Origin: Thiohalocapsa sp.
GTDB lineage: Bacteria; Pseudomonadota; Gammaproteobacteria; Chromatiales; Chromatiaceae
Direction of reading: 5' to 3'
NCBI GenBank assembly: GCA_021736785.1
Contig: JAIPFF010000053.1
Location: 1-40,936, forward strand
Length of the DNA stretch: 40,936 nt
The notes under the pieces were generated by a model. That model worked only from the letters and a program-made list of their open reading frames with translations, did no database searches and was not told the origin of the DNA. Made by a program: the position numbers and the translations under genes. Positions 16,983 through 25,377 of the stretch are shown here, one piece after another. Positions within the stretch are counted from its first letter, which is position 1. Every line of letters starts with the position of its first letter.

Positions 16983-19538
16983 TCATTCTTCACGCAGGGC
17001 ATGAGCCGGCGCGGCGCGTGCGGCGCGCGCCGCGGGATAGAGCCCCGCGATGATGGCTGCCACCCAAGCCAAAATCAGCCCCGAGATCAGCGTCTGCGCG
17101 GACACCTGCATGGGCATGGTCCAGCCGAACGAGCGCAAGTTGATCACCTGGATCAATAGGTCCCCCATCGCCAGCCCGAGCGGCATCGCCAGCAGCCCGG
17201 CGGCAATGCCCATGGCCGACGTCTGCAGCAGGATCAGCTTGCGTAGCTGGCCCCGCGTCATGCCGGTGGCGCGCAGCACCGCGTAATCCTTGGCGCGCTC
17301 CAGTTCCAGCGCCATCAGGGCGCTGAGGATGCCGACAAAGGCGACGCCCACGGCGAGCAGCCGCAATATCTTGGTGATGGTAAAGGTGCGGTCGAAGACC
17401 TCCAGCGACATCCGACGGATGGCGAGGTTGGTCTGCAGCGAGACCGGCACGTCGAGATCGGCGGTCAGCGCGTCGATGCGCTCGGTCAGCGCATCGAGGT
17501 CCGCGCCCTCGCCCAGGACCACGCCGAAGGAGGAAATGGCCGGGTCGTCCCAGAGCTCGGCATAGACCGGTCGCGGCAGGATCAGCATACCGCTGTCGCT
17601 GCCGTAGTCCTTGAAGACGGCGCCGACCCGGAATGCGCGCCAGCCGTCGACGCTGAACAAGTCGATCTCGTCGCCGACGGCAACGTTGCGGTGAAAGGCG
17701 TAAGGCTCCGAGACGAGCACCAGCTCGCCGGAATGCCAGCGGGGCCAGAGCTCCGGTAGTGTGTCCCCTTTGAATTCGAAGCCGCGCGGCTGTCCGTCGC
17801 TCGCCTGCAGCGCGAGCACCAGCACCGGGCCGTCGCGGGCTTCGATCCGGTTGCTGCGGCCCTGGCTCACGGCAGAGACACCCGGCAGCGCGGCGAGCCG
17901 CTCGGCAAGTGCCGGCGGCAGTCCCTCGCCGGTTCGGCTGCCGGCGCTGTCCGCCGAGACATAGATGTCGCTGGTCAGCGTGTTTTGCAGCCATTGGTCG
18001 ACGCTGGCGCGGAAGCTGCCGATCATGATGCCGACGCCGACGGTGGCGGAAACGGCCACCGCGAGCGCGGCCACGGCAAGCCCCGAGCGGGTAATCGAGG
18101 CGGTAATGCCGCGGGCGGCGAGCCGCCCTTCGATGCCGAACAACCATCCGAACAAGGGTGTGGTGGCCTTGGCGAACGCGTGCACCACCAGCGGCATCAT
18201 CATGCTGACTCCGATGATCACGAGGAACAGCGCGAGAAAGCCGATCCCCATGGAGCGCCCCGACACCTGCACCAGCAGGACGCCCAGCAATCCGGTCAGC
18301 ACGCCGGCGCCGAACAGCCACGGCAGCAGCCGGCGGCCGCGGCGCTCCACCAGCGTGCGGCGGATGACGTCGCGGGGCTGGGAGCGTGCCGCTTCCAGCG
18401 CCGGGCCGAGCGCGGCGATCAGCGTCACGCCGAGTCCGAGCCCGGCGCCCTTGAGCAGCGACAGCGGCTCCAAGTGCAGGCTGCGCACGTTGAGCTGGAA
18501 ATAGATGTCGTTGATGGTGCGTGTGACCAACTGCACCAGGCCGGCGCCGACGGCGATGCCGGCCAGGATGCCGAGCACGGCGCCGATCAGCGCCAGCACC
18601 GTCGCCTCCGCCAGCACCAGCGCGAACAATTGCGAGCGGGTGACGCCGAGCATGCGCAGCGTGCCCAGCAGCGGGCGGCGCTGCAGCACGGCGAAAGTCA
18701 TGGTGTTGTAGACGATGAAGGCGCCGACCAGCATCGCCAGCAGGCTCATGGCGGTCAGGTTGGTATGGAAGGCGCGGGTCATTTGCGCCAGCGCGTTGGT
18801 GCGCTGGGCGCTGGGCTGCAGCCGCAGGCCGCTCGGCAGCGCGTCCGCGATTGCGGCGGCTTCCGTATCGGTCAGAATCAGGTCGATGCGCTCGATCTCG
18901 CCGAGCCGCCCGAGCACCTCCTGGGCGGTGGCGATATCGACCACGACGAGCCCGCCGAAGCCCTGCCCGGACTGTTCGGGCAGCACTGCCGCAAGCGTCA
19001 TCGGGCGGGCTTCGCCGTCGATCTCGACATCGATACGCTCGCCGACGGCAAGACCGAGCCGGGCCGCGTCGCCGTCGGACAGGGCGAGGGTGTCCGGCTC
19101 GCGCAGCAGCTGCAGGAGGCCGGATGCGATCGCGTCGGCATCGCCGCCGGCGCCGGCGGCGATGAAGGCGGGGCGCATGGGTGCGGCGGCGATCAGGTCG
19201 AGTCCCAGCAGCGTGAAGCTGCGCTCGCCGATACGCACGGGTGCGTCGATGACCGGTGTGGCGAGCGACAGGCCGTGCTCCACCCGCAGCCGGGCGTAGA
19301 CGTTATCGGCGATGGAACCGCTCGCGGGCTCGATTTGATGCGTCGCCGGCCCGGTGACCTGCTCCACCGACAGGCGAAAGCCGCGCCGGGCGCTCTCGTT
19401 GGCGAGATCGACGGCAATGACGACGGCGACGCCCAGCGCGATGCCGATAATGGACAGCCAGGTCTGCCACGGGTGGCGGGTCAGATAGCGGCGGCTGGCG
19501 GCCAGCAGCGATGGGGTCAGTCCGAGGTACGGCCTCAC
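16983..19538 (-). CDS. FtsX-type ABC transporter permease (YbbP/MacB-like)
   Basis: An 851-residue inner-membrane protein. Helix 1 is at about 24-42 (WLSIIGIALGVAVVIAVDLA), a large periplasmic domain follows, then three helices around residues 260-370, further helices around 400-450, a second periplasmic domain (about 490-700), and a final FtsX-type three-helix unit (about 720-845). Two FtsX permease units in one chain is the YbbP-type layout. The partner ATPase gene ends four bases before this GTG start. These transporters usually act on envelope lipids or lipoproteins rather than importing solutes; the substrate is unknown. The start is a GTG (MRPYLGLTP). Confidence 0.85.
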   Translation of the reverse strand: MRPYLGLTPSLLAASRRYLTRHPWQTWLSIIGIALGVAVVIAVDLANESARRGFRLSVEQVTGPATHQIEPASGSIADNVYARLRVEHGLSLATPVIDAPVRIGERSFTLLGLDLIAAAPMRPAFIAAGAGGDADAIASGLLQLLREPDTLALSDGDAARLGLAVGERIDVEIDGEARPMTLAAVLPEQSGQGFGGLVVVDIATAQEVLGRLGEIERIDLILTDTEAAAIADALPSGLRLQPSAQRTNALAQMTRAFHTNLTAMSLLAMLVGAFIVYNTMTFAVLQRRPLLGTLRMLGVTRSQLFALVLAEATVLALIGAVLGILAGIAVGAGLVQLVTRTINDIYFQLNVRSLHLEPLSLLKGAGLGLGVTLIAALGPALEAARSQPRDVIRRTLVERRGRRLLPWLFGAGVLTGLLGVLLVQVSGRSMGIGFLALFLVIIGVSMMMPLVVHAFAKATTPLFGWLFGIEGRLAARGITASITRSGLAVAALAVAVSATVGVGIMIGSFRASVDQWLQNTLTSDIYVSADSAGSRTGEGLPPALAERLAALPGVSAVSQGRSNRIEARDGPVLVLALQASDGQPRGFEFKGDTLPELWPRWHSGELVLVSEPYAFHRNVAVGDEIDLFSVDGWRAFRVGAVFKDYGSDSGMLILPRPVYAELWDDPAISSFGVVLGEGADLDALTERIDALTADLDVPVSLQTNLAIRRMSLEVFDRTFTITKILRLLAVGVAFVGILSALMALELERAKDYAVLRATGMTRGQLRKLILLQTSAMGIAAGLLAMPLGLAMGDLLIQVINLRSFGWTMPMQVSAQTLISGLILAWVAAIIAGLYPAARAARAAPAHALREE

Positions 19539-19542
19539 CGGC

Positions 19543-20268
19543 TCACCACGACAGCGATTCGGTGTGGGTGGTCAGCCGGCCCTCATCGAGGGCCAGCACC
19601 CGGTCTGCGATCTCCGAGACCTTGCGGCTGTGGGTGACCAGGATCATGGTCCGGCCCTCGTCCCGAAACAGGTGCGCCAGCAGTTGCAGCACCACGGTGC
19701 CGGTGCGGGCATCCAGGTTGCCGGTGGGCTCGTCGGCGAGCACCAGCGCGGGCTCGTGGATGATGGCGCGGGCGATGGCGACGCGCTGCTGCTCGCCGCC
19801 GGAGAGTTGGTCGGGGAACGCGCCCTCGCGGCCGTCGAGGCCGACCCGGCCCAGCAGATCGCCGATGCGCGCGCGGCGCGTGGCCGCGGGCACGTCGTTC
19901 AGCTCCAGCGGCAGGGCCAGATTCTCGGCCACGGTCAGGGTCGGGATCAGATTGAAGAACTGGTAAATGAAGCCGATGTGCCGGCGTCGCAGCAGGGTCA
20001 GCTCGGGCTCGCCCATGGCGGTGATGCTGCGCCCCATGATGGCGACGTCGCCGGTGTCGGGCTTATCGATGCCGGCCAGCAGGTTCAGGAGCGTCGACTT
20101 GCCCGAGCCGCTGCGCCCGAGCAGGGCGACGCACTCTCCGGGCGCGACGTCGAAGCTCACGTCGCCGAGCACGGTGCGATGCGCCTTGCCCTCGGCGTAG
20201 GCCTTGCCGATGTCACTCACCGACAGGATCGGCGTGGTTCGGGTTTGCGATGCTGCGGATGCTGACAT
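19543..20268 (-). CDS. ABC transporter ATPase, LolD/YbbA/MacB type
   Basis: A 241-residue ATPase. It has Walker A GRSGSGKST (about residues 51-59), the Q-loop in FIYQFFNLIPTLTVAEN, the signature LSGGEQQRVAIARAI, Walker B LVLADEPTGNLD and the switch His in LVTHSRKV. The NLDARTG and FFNLIPTLT segments are typical of the LolD/MacB branch that pairs with FtsX-type permeases, as here. The start is the ATG at 20268 (MSASAASQTRTTP); the open frame continues upstream but only through a duplicated fragment of this same gene read out of frame. It forms an operon with the permease downstream, with a four-base gap. Confidence 0.92.
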   Translation of the reverse strand: MSASAASQTRTTPILSVSDIGKAYAEGKAHRTVLGDVSFDVAPGECVALLGRSGSGKSTLLNLLAGIDKPDTGDVAIMGRSITAMGEPELTLLRRRHIGFIYQFFNLIPTLTVAENLALPLELNDVPAATRRARIGDLLGRVGLDGREGAFPDQLSGGEQQRVAIARAIIHEPALVLADEPTGNLDARTGTVVLQLLAHLFRDEGRTMILVTHSRKVSEIADRVLALDEGRLTTHTESLSW

Positions 20269-20270
20269 AC

Positions 20271-20373
20271 TGCTCCGTCGAGTGGGTCGGGAAACGCGTC
20301 CTCGCGGCCGTCGAGGCCGACCCGGCCCCGCGGATCGCCGATACGCGCGCGGCACGAGGCCGCGGGGATTTGC
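20271..20373 (-). pseudogene. stray duplicate of an internal piece of the ABC ATPase gene
   Basis: About 100 bases just upstream of the ATPase start match 19790-19893 inside the same gene. Both contain a long identical core, CTCGCGGCCGTCGAGGCCGA followed by CCCGGCCC, with flanking bases mostly conserved. Translated on the minus strand, the copy reads ARIGDPRGRVGLDGREDAF, against ARIGDLLGRVGLDGREGAF in the gene. It has no Walker motifs, no start of its own and is out of frame with the ATPase start. It is a direct repeat about 475 bases from its source. Confidence 0.85.
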
Positions 20374-20377
20374 GCCG

Positions 20378-20614
20378 CTAAAGCCAGCGCACGAGATAGT
20401 AGAGCCTCTGACCTTCCGACGAGGACGAAGGTCCGTACACCACCGCCGGGTGCAGCTCGCGCGCCTCGTCGCGCCCCTCGCGCGCTTGCTGCTCGGTCTC
20501 CAATACCGTGACGCAGCCCTCCGGAAAGCGTGCGCGCCGCTTTTTGGGCGACTTGATCAGCGCAAAGCGCTCGGCAAGGGACTTGGACTCGGGGTCGATG
20601 ATGACATGCGGCAT
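20378..20614 (-). CDS. small conserved hypothetical protein
   Basis: A 78-residue hydrophilic protein, MPHVIIDPESKSLAERFALI at its start, followed by a basic patch (KSPKKRRARF) and an acidic middle, ending YYLVRWL. I do not recognise a named domain, although the opening looks like a conserved small protein of gammaproteobacteria. No signal sequence, membrane helix or cysteine pair is present (a single Cys near residue 34). It is on the same strand as the ABC genes and directly upstream of the duplicated fragment. The coherent amino-acid composition and clean start support a real gene. Confidence 0.65.
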   Translation of the reverse strand: MPHVIIDPESKSLAERFALIKSPKKRRARFPEGCVTVLETEQQAREGRDEARELHPAVVYGPSSSSEGQRLYYLVRWL

Positions 20615-20851
20615 GGCGGTACGGCGGGCGCTGCGGTTGAGCTCCGATGACGGGGCGCCGGCAGGCGGCGCGCATTCCTATGCGCTATGTGGCGCATCTT
20701 GCGCGCGGGGTCAAGCGGCCGCGGCGCCAAACACCCGTCGATCCGTTATTATCGCTGCGACGAGTGCCGGTGCGTCGTACGGGTTGGTCCGCGATTGGCC
20801 TCGGCCTTGGCCCCCCCGGCCGGCGCTCCCCAACATCGAGATTTTAGCCCG

Positions 20852-22144
20852 ATGCAAGTCAACCACGCCCTGGTCCTGAACCTGCACCAGCCCGCCGGCA
20901 ATCTGGAGCACTTGCTCGAGCACGAGCCCTGGGAGGCGAAAGAGATCCTCTTCGCCATGGATCGGATGCCGCGCAGCCTGTGGGGGCACGAAGACTTGGC
21001 GCGCGTGCATTTGTCGTTGTCCGGCACGCTGCTGGAAACGCTCTCGTCGCCGGAGTTTCAAGAACGCGTCTACGGCATCGTCGACTGCGGCGCGCTGGTG
21101 TGGCATCTGCAGAACCAGGGGCTGTTCGAGATCCTCGGCACCGGTTACTACCACCCGCTGCTGGCGCTCATCCCCGAGGCCGACCGCGCCGAGCACCTGC
21201 GCCGTTGGCAGGGCATCGCCCGGCATCTGTTCTGGCGCCCGCGCTTCGAAGGTTTTTGGCCGCCGGAGATGGGCTTCTCCATGGAGCTGATCCCGCTGCT
21301 GCGCCGCTTCGGCTATCGCTATGTGCTGGTGGACAGCGAGCACGTCGAGCCCGTGGACGACATGAGTTGGCAGGAATTGCGCTACCGTCCGCACCTGGCC
21401 CGCTACGGCGACGACGAGATCATCGTCGTCGTCCGCGACCGCGAGCTGTCCGACGCGCAGGAGTCGGGCATGGAAGTGGGCTGGTTCCTGAACGAGATTG
21501 CCGAGCGCACCCGCTGGTGCGACTTTCCGCCGCTGGTCACCACCTGCACCGACGGCGAGAACGGCGGGTGGTTTCGCAATGTCACCGAGGGCGCCAACTA
21601 CTGGAGCGCCTTCTACTTGCCGCTACTGGAGCGTGTTCGCGCGGGCGAAGCCGACATGCGGCCGACCTTCATCAGCGACTACCTCGATGCCCATGGCGCA
21701 CACGGCGAGGTGCGCGTTGCCACCGGCGCCTGGAATACGGGCTGGCACCACGGGCGCGGGTTTACGCAGTGGACCGGGTCTGACGAGCAAAAACGCGTGC
21801 TTTCGCGCTATGCCGACGTCAGCGATGCGCTGCAGTCCGTCGCCAAGCGCGCCTTGGCCGAAGCACCCGCCGATGCCGGGCTGTGCGCCTCCCTCGACGA
21901 GGCGCGCTGGCGCCTGCTGCGCGCGGAGACCAGCTGCAATGTTTTCTGGGGGGAGGCCTGGTGCCCGCGCGCCGACGACGACCTCGACGCCGCCGAGCAG
22001 GCCATTGCCAACGCCGGCCGCCACTTGGGCGCGGAGACGGTGGCGGTGTCGGCAAACCGGCCCGGCGCAGATCCGGAAACGGACGATGGCCCCGCCGACG
22101 TCGGGCCCGCCGACCGCACGTCGGCCGGCGGCGACGCCGACTGA
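20852..22144 (+). CDS. glycoside hydrolase family 57 protein (first of a pair)
   Basis: A 430-residue protein of the GH57 fold. Motif 1 is LNLHQPAG near the N-terminus (His-Gln-Pro). The nucleophile motif is FWPPEMGFSMEL (about residues 133-144, with the Glu of PEM). The second acidic motif is TCTDGENGGWF (about 231-241, Asp/Glu). GH57 enzymes act on alpha-glucans (amylases, 4-alpha-glucanotransferases, branching enzymes) and which one this is cannot be told. The last 30 residues are a disordered Asp/Pro/Ala tail. The start at 20852 (MQVNHALVL) puts the HQP motif at the usual position; the upstream extension of the frame is Arg/Cys-rich and unrelated. The partner GH57 gene follows 96 bases later. 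Confidence 0.87.
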   Translation: MQVNHALVLNLHQPAGNLEHLLEHEPWEAKEILFAMDRMPRSLWGHEDLARVHLSLSGTLLETLSSPEFQERVYGIVDCGALVWHLQNQGLFEILGTGYYHPLLALIPEADRAEHLRRWQGIARHLFWRPRFEGFWPPEMGFSMELIPLLRRFGYRYVLVDSEHVEPVDDMSWQELRYRPHLARYGDDEIIVVVRDRELSDAQESGMEVGWFLNEIAERTRWCDFPPLVTTCTDGENGGWFRNVTEGANYWSAFYLPLLERVRAGEADMRPTFISDYLDAHGAHGEVRVATGAWNTGWHHGRGFTQWTGSDEQKRVLSRYADVSDALQSVAKRALAEAPADAGLCASLDEARWRLLRAETSCNVFWGEAWCPRADDDLDAAEQAIANAGRHLGAETVAVSANRPGADPETDDGPADVGPADRTSAGGDAD

Positions 22145-22240
22145 GCAGGCACCCTCGATATCCGGCCTGCGCGCCGCGATCATCGAGCTCTCATTCCTTA
22201 TTTTTCAACACATGTCGACCACCGAGACAGGAGAGACGCC

Positions 22241-23707
22241 GTGACCACGCTCCCCGAGTACATCGAAGGTCTGCCGAATATCTGCGGATCGGAAGACGCA
22301 ATCGCCCGCGCAATGGCCGCCGGCAAGGACAAGTCACTGGCCGCATCGCCGGGCGGCGTCGATTTCTCGTCCATCCGCGCCGCGGCGGCCATTGCGCTGC
22401 ACCAGCACCAGCCGCTGATCCCGGCCGGCGGCGATGACCTTTCCACCGCCGCCATCATCAGCAATCTGAAGTACATGATGGACCACCAAGACATCGGCGA
22501 TAACTACAACGCGCCGGCGTTCGTCTGGTGTTACAAGCGCATGGGCGAGTTCATCCCGCAGCTGATCCACGAGGGCAAGTCGCCGCGGGTGATGCTGGAG
22601 TACTCCGGCACGCTGCTGCACGGCCTGCGTGCGATGGGCGAAGATCACGTCATCGATGCGCTCAAGGGCATCACCACCAACCCCGACTACAATTGGGCCG
22701 TGGAATGGCTCGGCATGCCCTGGGGCCATGCCGTCGCCCCGTCCACGCCGGTGCAGGACTACCGGCTGCACGTGCAGGCCTTCCAGCACCACTTCGCGGC
22801 CATGTTCGGGCTCGATGCGCTGGAGCGCTTGCGTGGCTTCTCGCCGTCGGAGATGGCACTGCCGAACCACCCGGACGTCGCCTACGAGTTCGTCAAGACG
22901 CTGAAGGACTGCGGCTATCAGTGGGTGCTGGTGCAGGAGCACTCGGTGGAGCAGACCGAGAACGGCTGGCATCCGCAGCGCCCGCATCTGCCGCATCGGC
23001 TGGTGTGCACCAATTCCGAGGGCGAGACCGCGAGCATCATCGCACTGGTCAAGACCCAGGGGTCGGACACCAAGCTGGTCGCCCAGATGCAGCCCTGGTA
23101 CGAGGCCCAGAGCCTGGAACGCTGGGAACTGGCCGGCAAGCAGGTGCCGCCGCTGGTGACCCAGATCGCCGACGGCGAAAACGGCGGCGTGATGATGAAC
23201 GAGTTCCCGAACAAGTTCTTCGAAGTCGTGCACACGTCATCGGGCGGCGACGTGCCGCTGATGAACGGCAGCGAGTACCTCGAGCACCTGTTCGCGCTCG
23301 GCATTAAAGAGACCGACTTCACCGAGATCCGTCCGGTACAGCAGGGCAAGATCTGGGAGCGGATGCAGCCCGGCGACGGCCCGGACAAGCTCGCGAAGGT
23401 GATCGAGGAGCTAAAGGCCGCGGACCACCAATTCCATATGGACGGCGGCAGCTGGACCAACGATCTGTCCTGGATCAAGGGCTACGAAAACGTGCTCGGG
23501 CCGATGGAAGAGGCGAGCTCGATGTTCAACGAGCAGGTGCTGAAGCCGGGCACGCCGACGGACAATCCCGACTACCGCAACGCGCTGTATCACCTGATGG
23601 CCTCGCAGACCAGCTGCTACCGGTACTGGGGTCAGGGCCAGTGGACCGACTACGGGCGCGAGATCTGCCGCCGGGTGATGGAGATCGTCAAGCACGACTT
23701 TGCCTGA
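22241..23707 (+). CDS. glycoside hydrolase family 57 protein (second of a pair)
   Basis: A 488-residue GH57 relative with an extended N-terminus. The HQP motif is AIALHQHQPLIPAGG (about residues 51-65). The nucleophile-region motif is GFSPSEMALPNHPD (about 204-217) and the second acidic motif is QIADGENGGVMMNEF (about 308-322). The segment KYMMDHQDIGDNYNAP (about 75-90) is typical of the GH57 group that lacks characterised members. It is clearly different from the upstream GH57 protein, so the pair is not a recent duplication. The ribosome binding site is GACAGGAGAG. The two probably act together on a storage or osmolyte glucan; that is inferred from their adjacency only. Confidence 0.85.
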   Translation: MTTLPEYIEGLPNICGSEDAIARAMAAGKDKSLAASPGGVDFSSIRAAAAIALHQHQPLIPAGGDDLSTAAIISNLKYMMDHQDIGDNYNAPAFVWCYKRMGEFIPQLIHEGKSPRVMLEYSGTLLHGLRAMGEDHVIDALKGITTNPDYNWAVEWLGMPWGHAVAPSTPVQDYRLHVQAFQHHFAAMFGLDALERLRGFSPSEMALPNHPDVAYEFVKTLKDCGYQWVLVQEHSVEQTENGWHPQRPHLPHRLVCTNSEGETASIIALVKTQGSDTKLVAQMQPWYEAQSLERWELAGKQVPPLVTQIADGENGGVMMNEFPNKFFEVVHTSSGGDVPLMNGSEYLEHLFALGIKETDFTEIRPVQQGKIWERMQPGDGPDKLAKVIEELKAADHQFHMDGGSWTNDLSWIKGYENVLGPMEEASSMFNEQVLKPGTPTDNPDYRNALYHLMASQTSCYRYWGQGQWTDYGREICRRVMEIVKHDFA

Positions 23708-23848
23708 CGCGGCGCGATCCGGGGGCAGGGCAGCCGGTGCCGGCGGCAAGGTGGTCCGCTGGCGCGCGGCCGCCGCGAAGGCCGCGGGCGCCGGAACCGG
23801 TTCGGAGCCGCGCGCCACCAAGGCGCATCGAGCGCTCGCTCCATCAAT

Positions 23849-23878
23849 CCGAGCTCGACCAAACCGAGCTCGATTAAA
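23849..23878. repeat. 15-base tandem repeat, two units
   Basis: CCGAGCTCGACCAAA and CCGAGCTCGATTAAA stand head to tail between the second GH57 gene and the next membrane-protein gene. Each unit holds a palindromic GAGCTC core. The role is unknown; it could be an operator pair. Confidence 0.5.
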
Positions 23879-23927
23879 CCCAGTGGGCACAGGCTGCGCC
23901 CGCAATCAGGCAGATATAACCCCGGAA

Positions 23928-24347
23928 ATGATACAGATCCCCCGCTATCTCGAGGTCTACATCGGGACCATCAATGCAGAGCTCGACCGATTTTGGTCGC
24001 GGTTCAATGTGTATGCGTCAATCCAGATTCTTGCCGTTGTCGCGCTGATGCTCGCATTCGATAAGGTTCAGATTCACCCGCACACGGCGCGGGCGGCAAA
24101 CATGCTGGTGTTCCTCTGGTCGGTCACGGGAAGTCTGATCATTTGGCAGTCGACCGAGATCCACCGGCGACTGGTGACCGCTATCGTGGCTGCGGAGGAA
24201 AACCTGCCGGACGATGTCGGTCTCTTCCGCGAGGCCCTGAAATCGGTCAGCGCCGCCCAGTTCTTCATCTTCCGGGCATGCTTCTCGTTTTCCGTCACAT
24301 GCTCGCTTTTTTGGGGCGGCATGATCGTGCTCGGTCCGTACGATTAA
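23928..24347 (+). CDS. small membrane protein of unknown function
   Basis: A 139-residue protein with about three predicted membrane helices: about 26-44 (YASIQILAVVALMLAF), 56-74 (NMLVFLWSVTGSLIIW) and 112-134 (FIFRACFSFSVTCSLFWGGMIVL). Between helices 2 and 3 lies an amphipathic helix (EIHRRLVTAIVAAEENLPDD). No family is recognised. The ATG at 23928 (MIQIPRYLEVY) has only a weak ribosome binding site; the open frame upstream is Arg/Ala-rich and looks non-coding. It is a possible third gene of the GH57 unit but separated by 220 bases with a small tandem repeat in the gap. Confidence 0.6.
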   Translation: MIQIPRYLEVYIGTINAELDRFWSRFNVYASIQILAVVALMLAFDKVQIHPHTARAANMLVFLWSVTGSLIIWQSTEIHRRLVTAIVAAEENLPDDVGLFREALKSVSAAQFFIFRACFSFSVTCSLFWGGMIVLGPYD

Positions 24348-24356
24348 CCGAGCGCA

Positions 24357-24833
24357 TCAGCGCAGGGAGGCGGCGAGCCGCACGATGCCCTTCAGGTCGA
24401 TCTCCCCGAGGTGGCGATAAGGGAGCCGCAACCGCGGCAGCACGGATACGTCGCCCTCGATGCGGTAGCGCCAGGGTTGCGGCGTCAGCGCCAGCCGGGG
24501 GAGCGTGCGTGCCAGATGCCCGGCATCGGCGCTGAGCAGGACTTCGATGTCGGCGCTGCCGCGGCGCGGCACCCGCTGCTGCGGATGGCTGTTGCCGGAT
24601 GCGATCTCGCGCTCATTGAGCCAAAGCCGATAGGTCATGCCCAGGATCGGCAGCGGGATGGGGTTGGGATTGTCCAGCCGCAGTCCGACGCGAAACGTCT
24701 GCCGGCCCGCCGCAAGCCGCTCCGGGCGCAGGTATCTGAGCTTCACGTCGGGCGGAGCCAGGCGCGTTGCGAGCCATAGGCCGACGGCCGCCGCAACGGC
24801 TAGGGCCGCTCCCAATGCCAACCAGATCAGCAC
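24357..24833 (-). CDS. LEA14-like (LEA type 2) desiccation-related protein
   Basis: A 158-residue protein with one N-terminal membrane segment or signal anchor (LIWLALGAALAVAAAVGLWLA, residues 2-22) and a single LEA14/WHy-type beta-sandwich. Typical features are DVKLRYLRPERL, the RVGLRLDNPNPIPLPILGM segment (about 48-66; N-P-N-x-x-P-L-P is the hallmark) and the C-terminal YRIEGDVSV. Family members are linked to water-stress tolerance, though the mechanism is unclear. It begins with a GTG at 24833. It converges with the upstream small membrane protein gene (9-base gap). Confidence 0.8.
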   Translation of the reverse strand: MLIWLALGAALAVAAAVGLWLATRLAPPDVKLRYLRPERLAAGRQTFRVGLRLDNPNPIPLPILGMTYRLWLNEREIASGNSHPQQRVPRRGSADIEVLLSADAGHLARTLPRLALTPQPWRYRIEGDVSVLPRLRLPYRHLGEIDLKGIVRLAASLR

Positions 24834-25377
24834 GGCCGCCGACGCCGGTCGTCGCCTGCCGGCGGTGTGGATCGATCATGCCGCGGCATCGGGGCGGGGG
24901 CATGCCGGGCTCGACGTATTGCCGCGTTGCCGGCGGCTCTGCGGCGACCGCGGGCATGCACCGAATCCGCGCTCCCCGCCGGCGGGCGCATGGGCGCTTT
25001 GCCTTCCCCGGCCGCCGAACATGGACCGTTGTACCGAACGCTCGACATCGCTTTTCCCCATCATTCGTCGGGCTGACCTTAACCCTATCGCCGGGCGTGC
25101 CGTTTGTCATGTCGACGGGGACAACGGCAGAGCGTTTGTGCGCCGACTCGCCGCCGCTGATGCGCCCGAGCACGGTATCCGCGTGCACCACACCTACAAC
25201 GGAGTTGCCGAACTGGGCCAGCAGCGCATGGCGGGACTGCAGGCCGAAGCTCTAGCCGAGAATTATCACCTTGGCGCATTCGGGTCTAATCTTCTAATGA
25301 AGGCATTTCGATGACAGTCGATGACTGGCTTGGTCGGCGGGCCTCGCAGACCGTCGATCCCGGTACGAGGGTGGAGC
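24834..25377. other. intergenic region before nfeD, largely without a clear gene
   Basis: This 544-base stretch separates the divergent LEA14-like and nfeD genes and must hold their promoters. The first half (24834-25020) shows no convincing gene. The second half contains one possible small gene at 25021-25314, listed separately. No clear promoter was identified. Confidence 0.5.
25021..25314 (+). CDS. possible small hypothetical protein upstream of nfeD
   Basis: A 97-codon frame starting MDRCTERSTSLFPIIRRADL and ending NLLMKAFR, stop TGA at 25312-25314. The second half (GIRVHHTYNGVAELGQQRM, then LQAEALAENYHLGAF) has protein-like composition and faintly resembles an inhibitor-I9-type propeptide (H-x-Y-x-G-x-A-x-L, then A-L-x-x-x-x-x-V). 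There is no good ribosome binding site, and the first half is Arg-rich. It could be a remnant of a larger gene or a chance frame. Confidence 0.3.
   Translation: MDRCTERSTSLFPIIRRADLNPIAGRAVCHVDGDNGRAFVRRLAAADAPEHGIRVHHTYNGVAELGQQRMAGLQAEALAENYHLGAFGSNLLMKAFR

Noticed and set aside
17985-19637. 550-codon plus-strand frame opposite the FtsX-type permease
   Set aside because: Shadow frame with His/Gln/Arg-rich simple composition.
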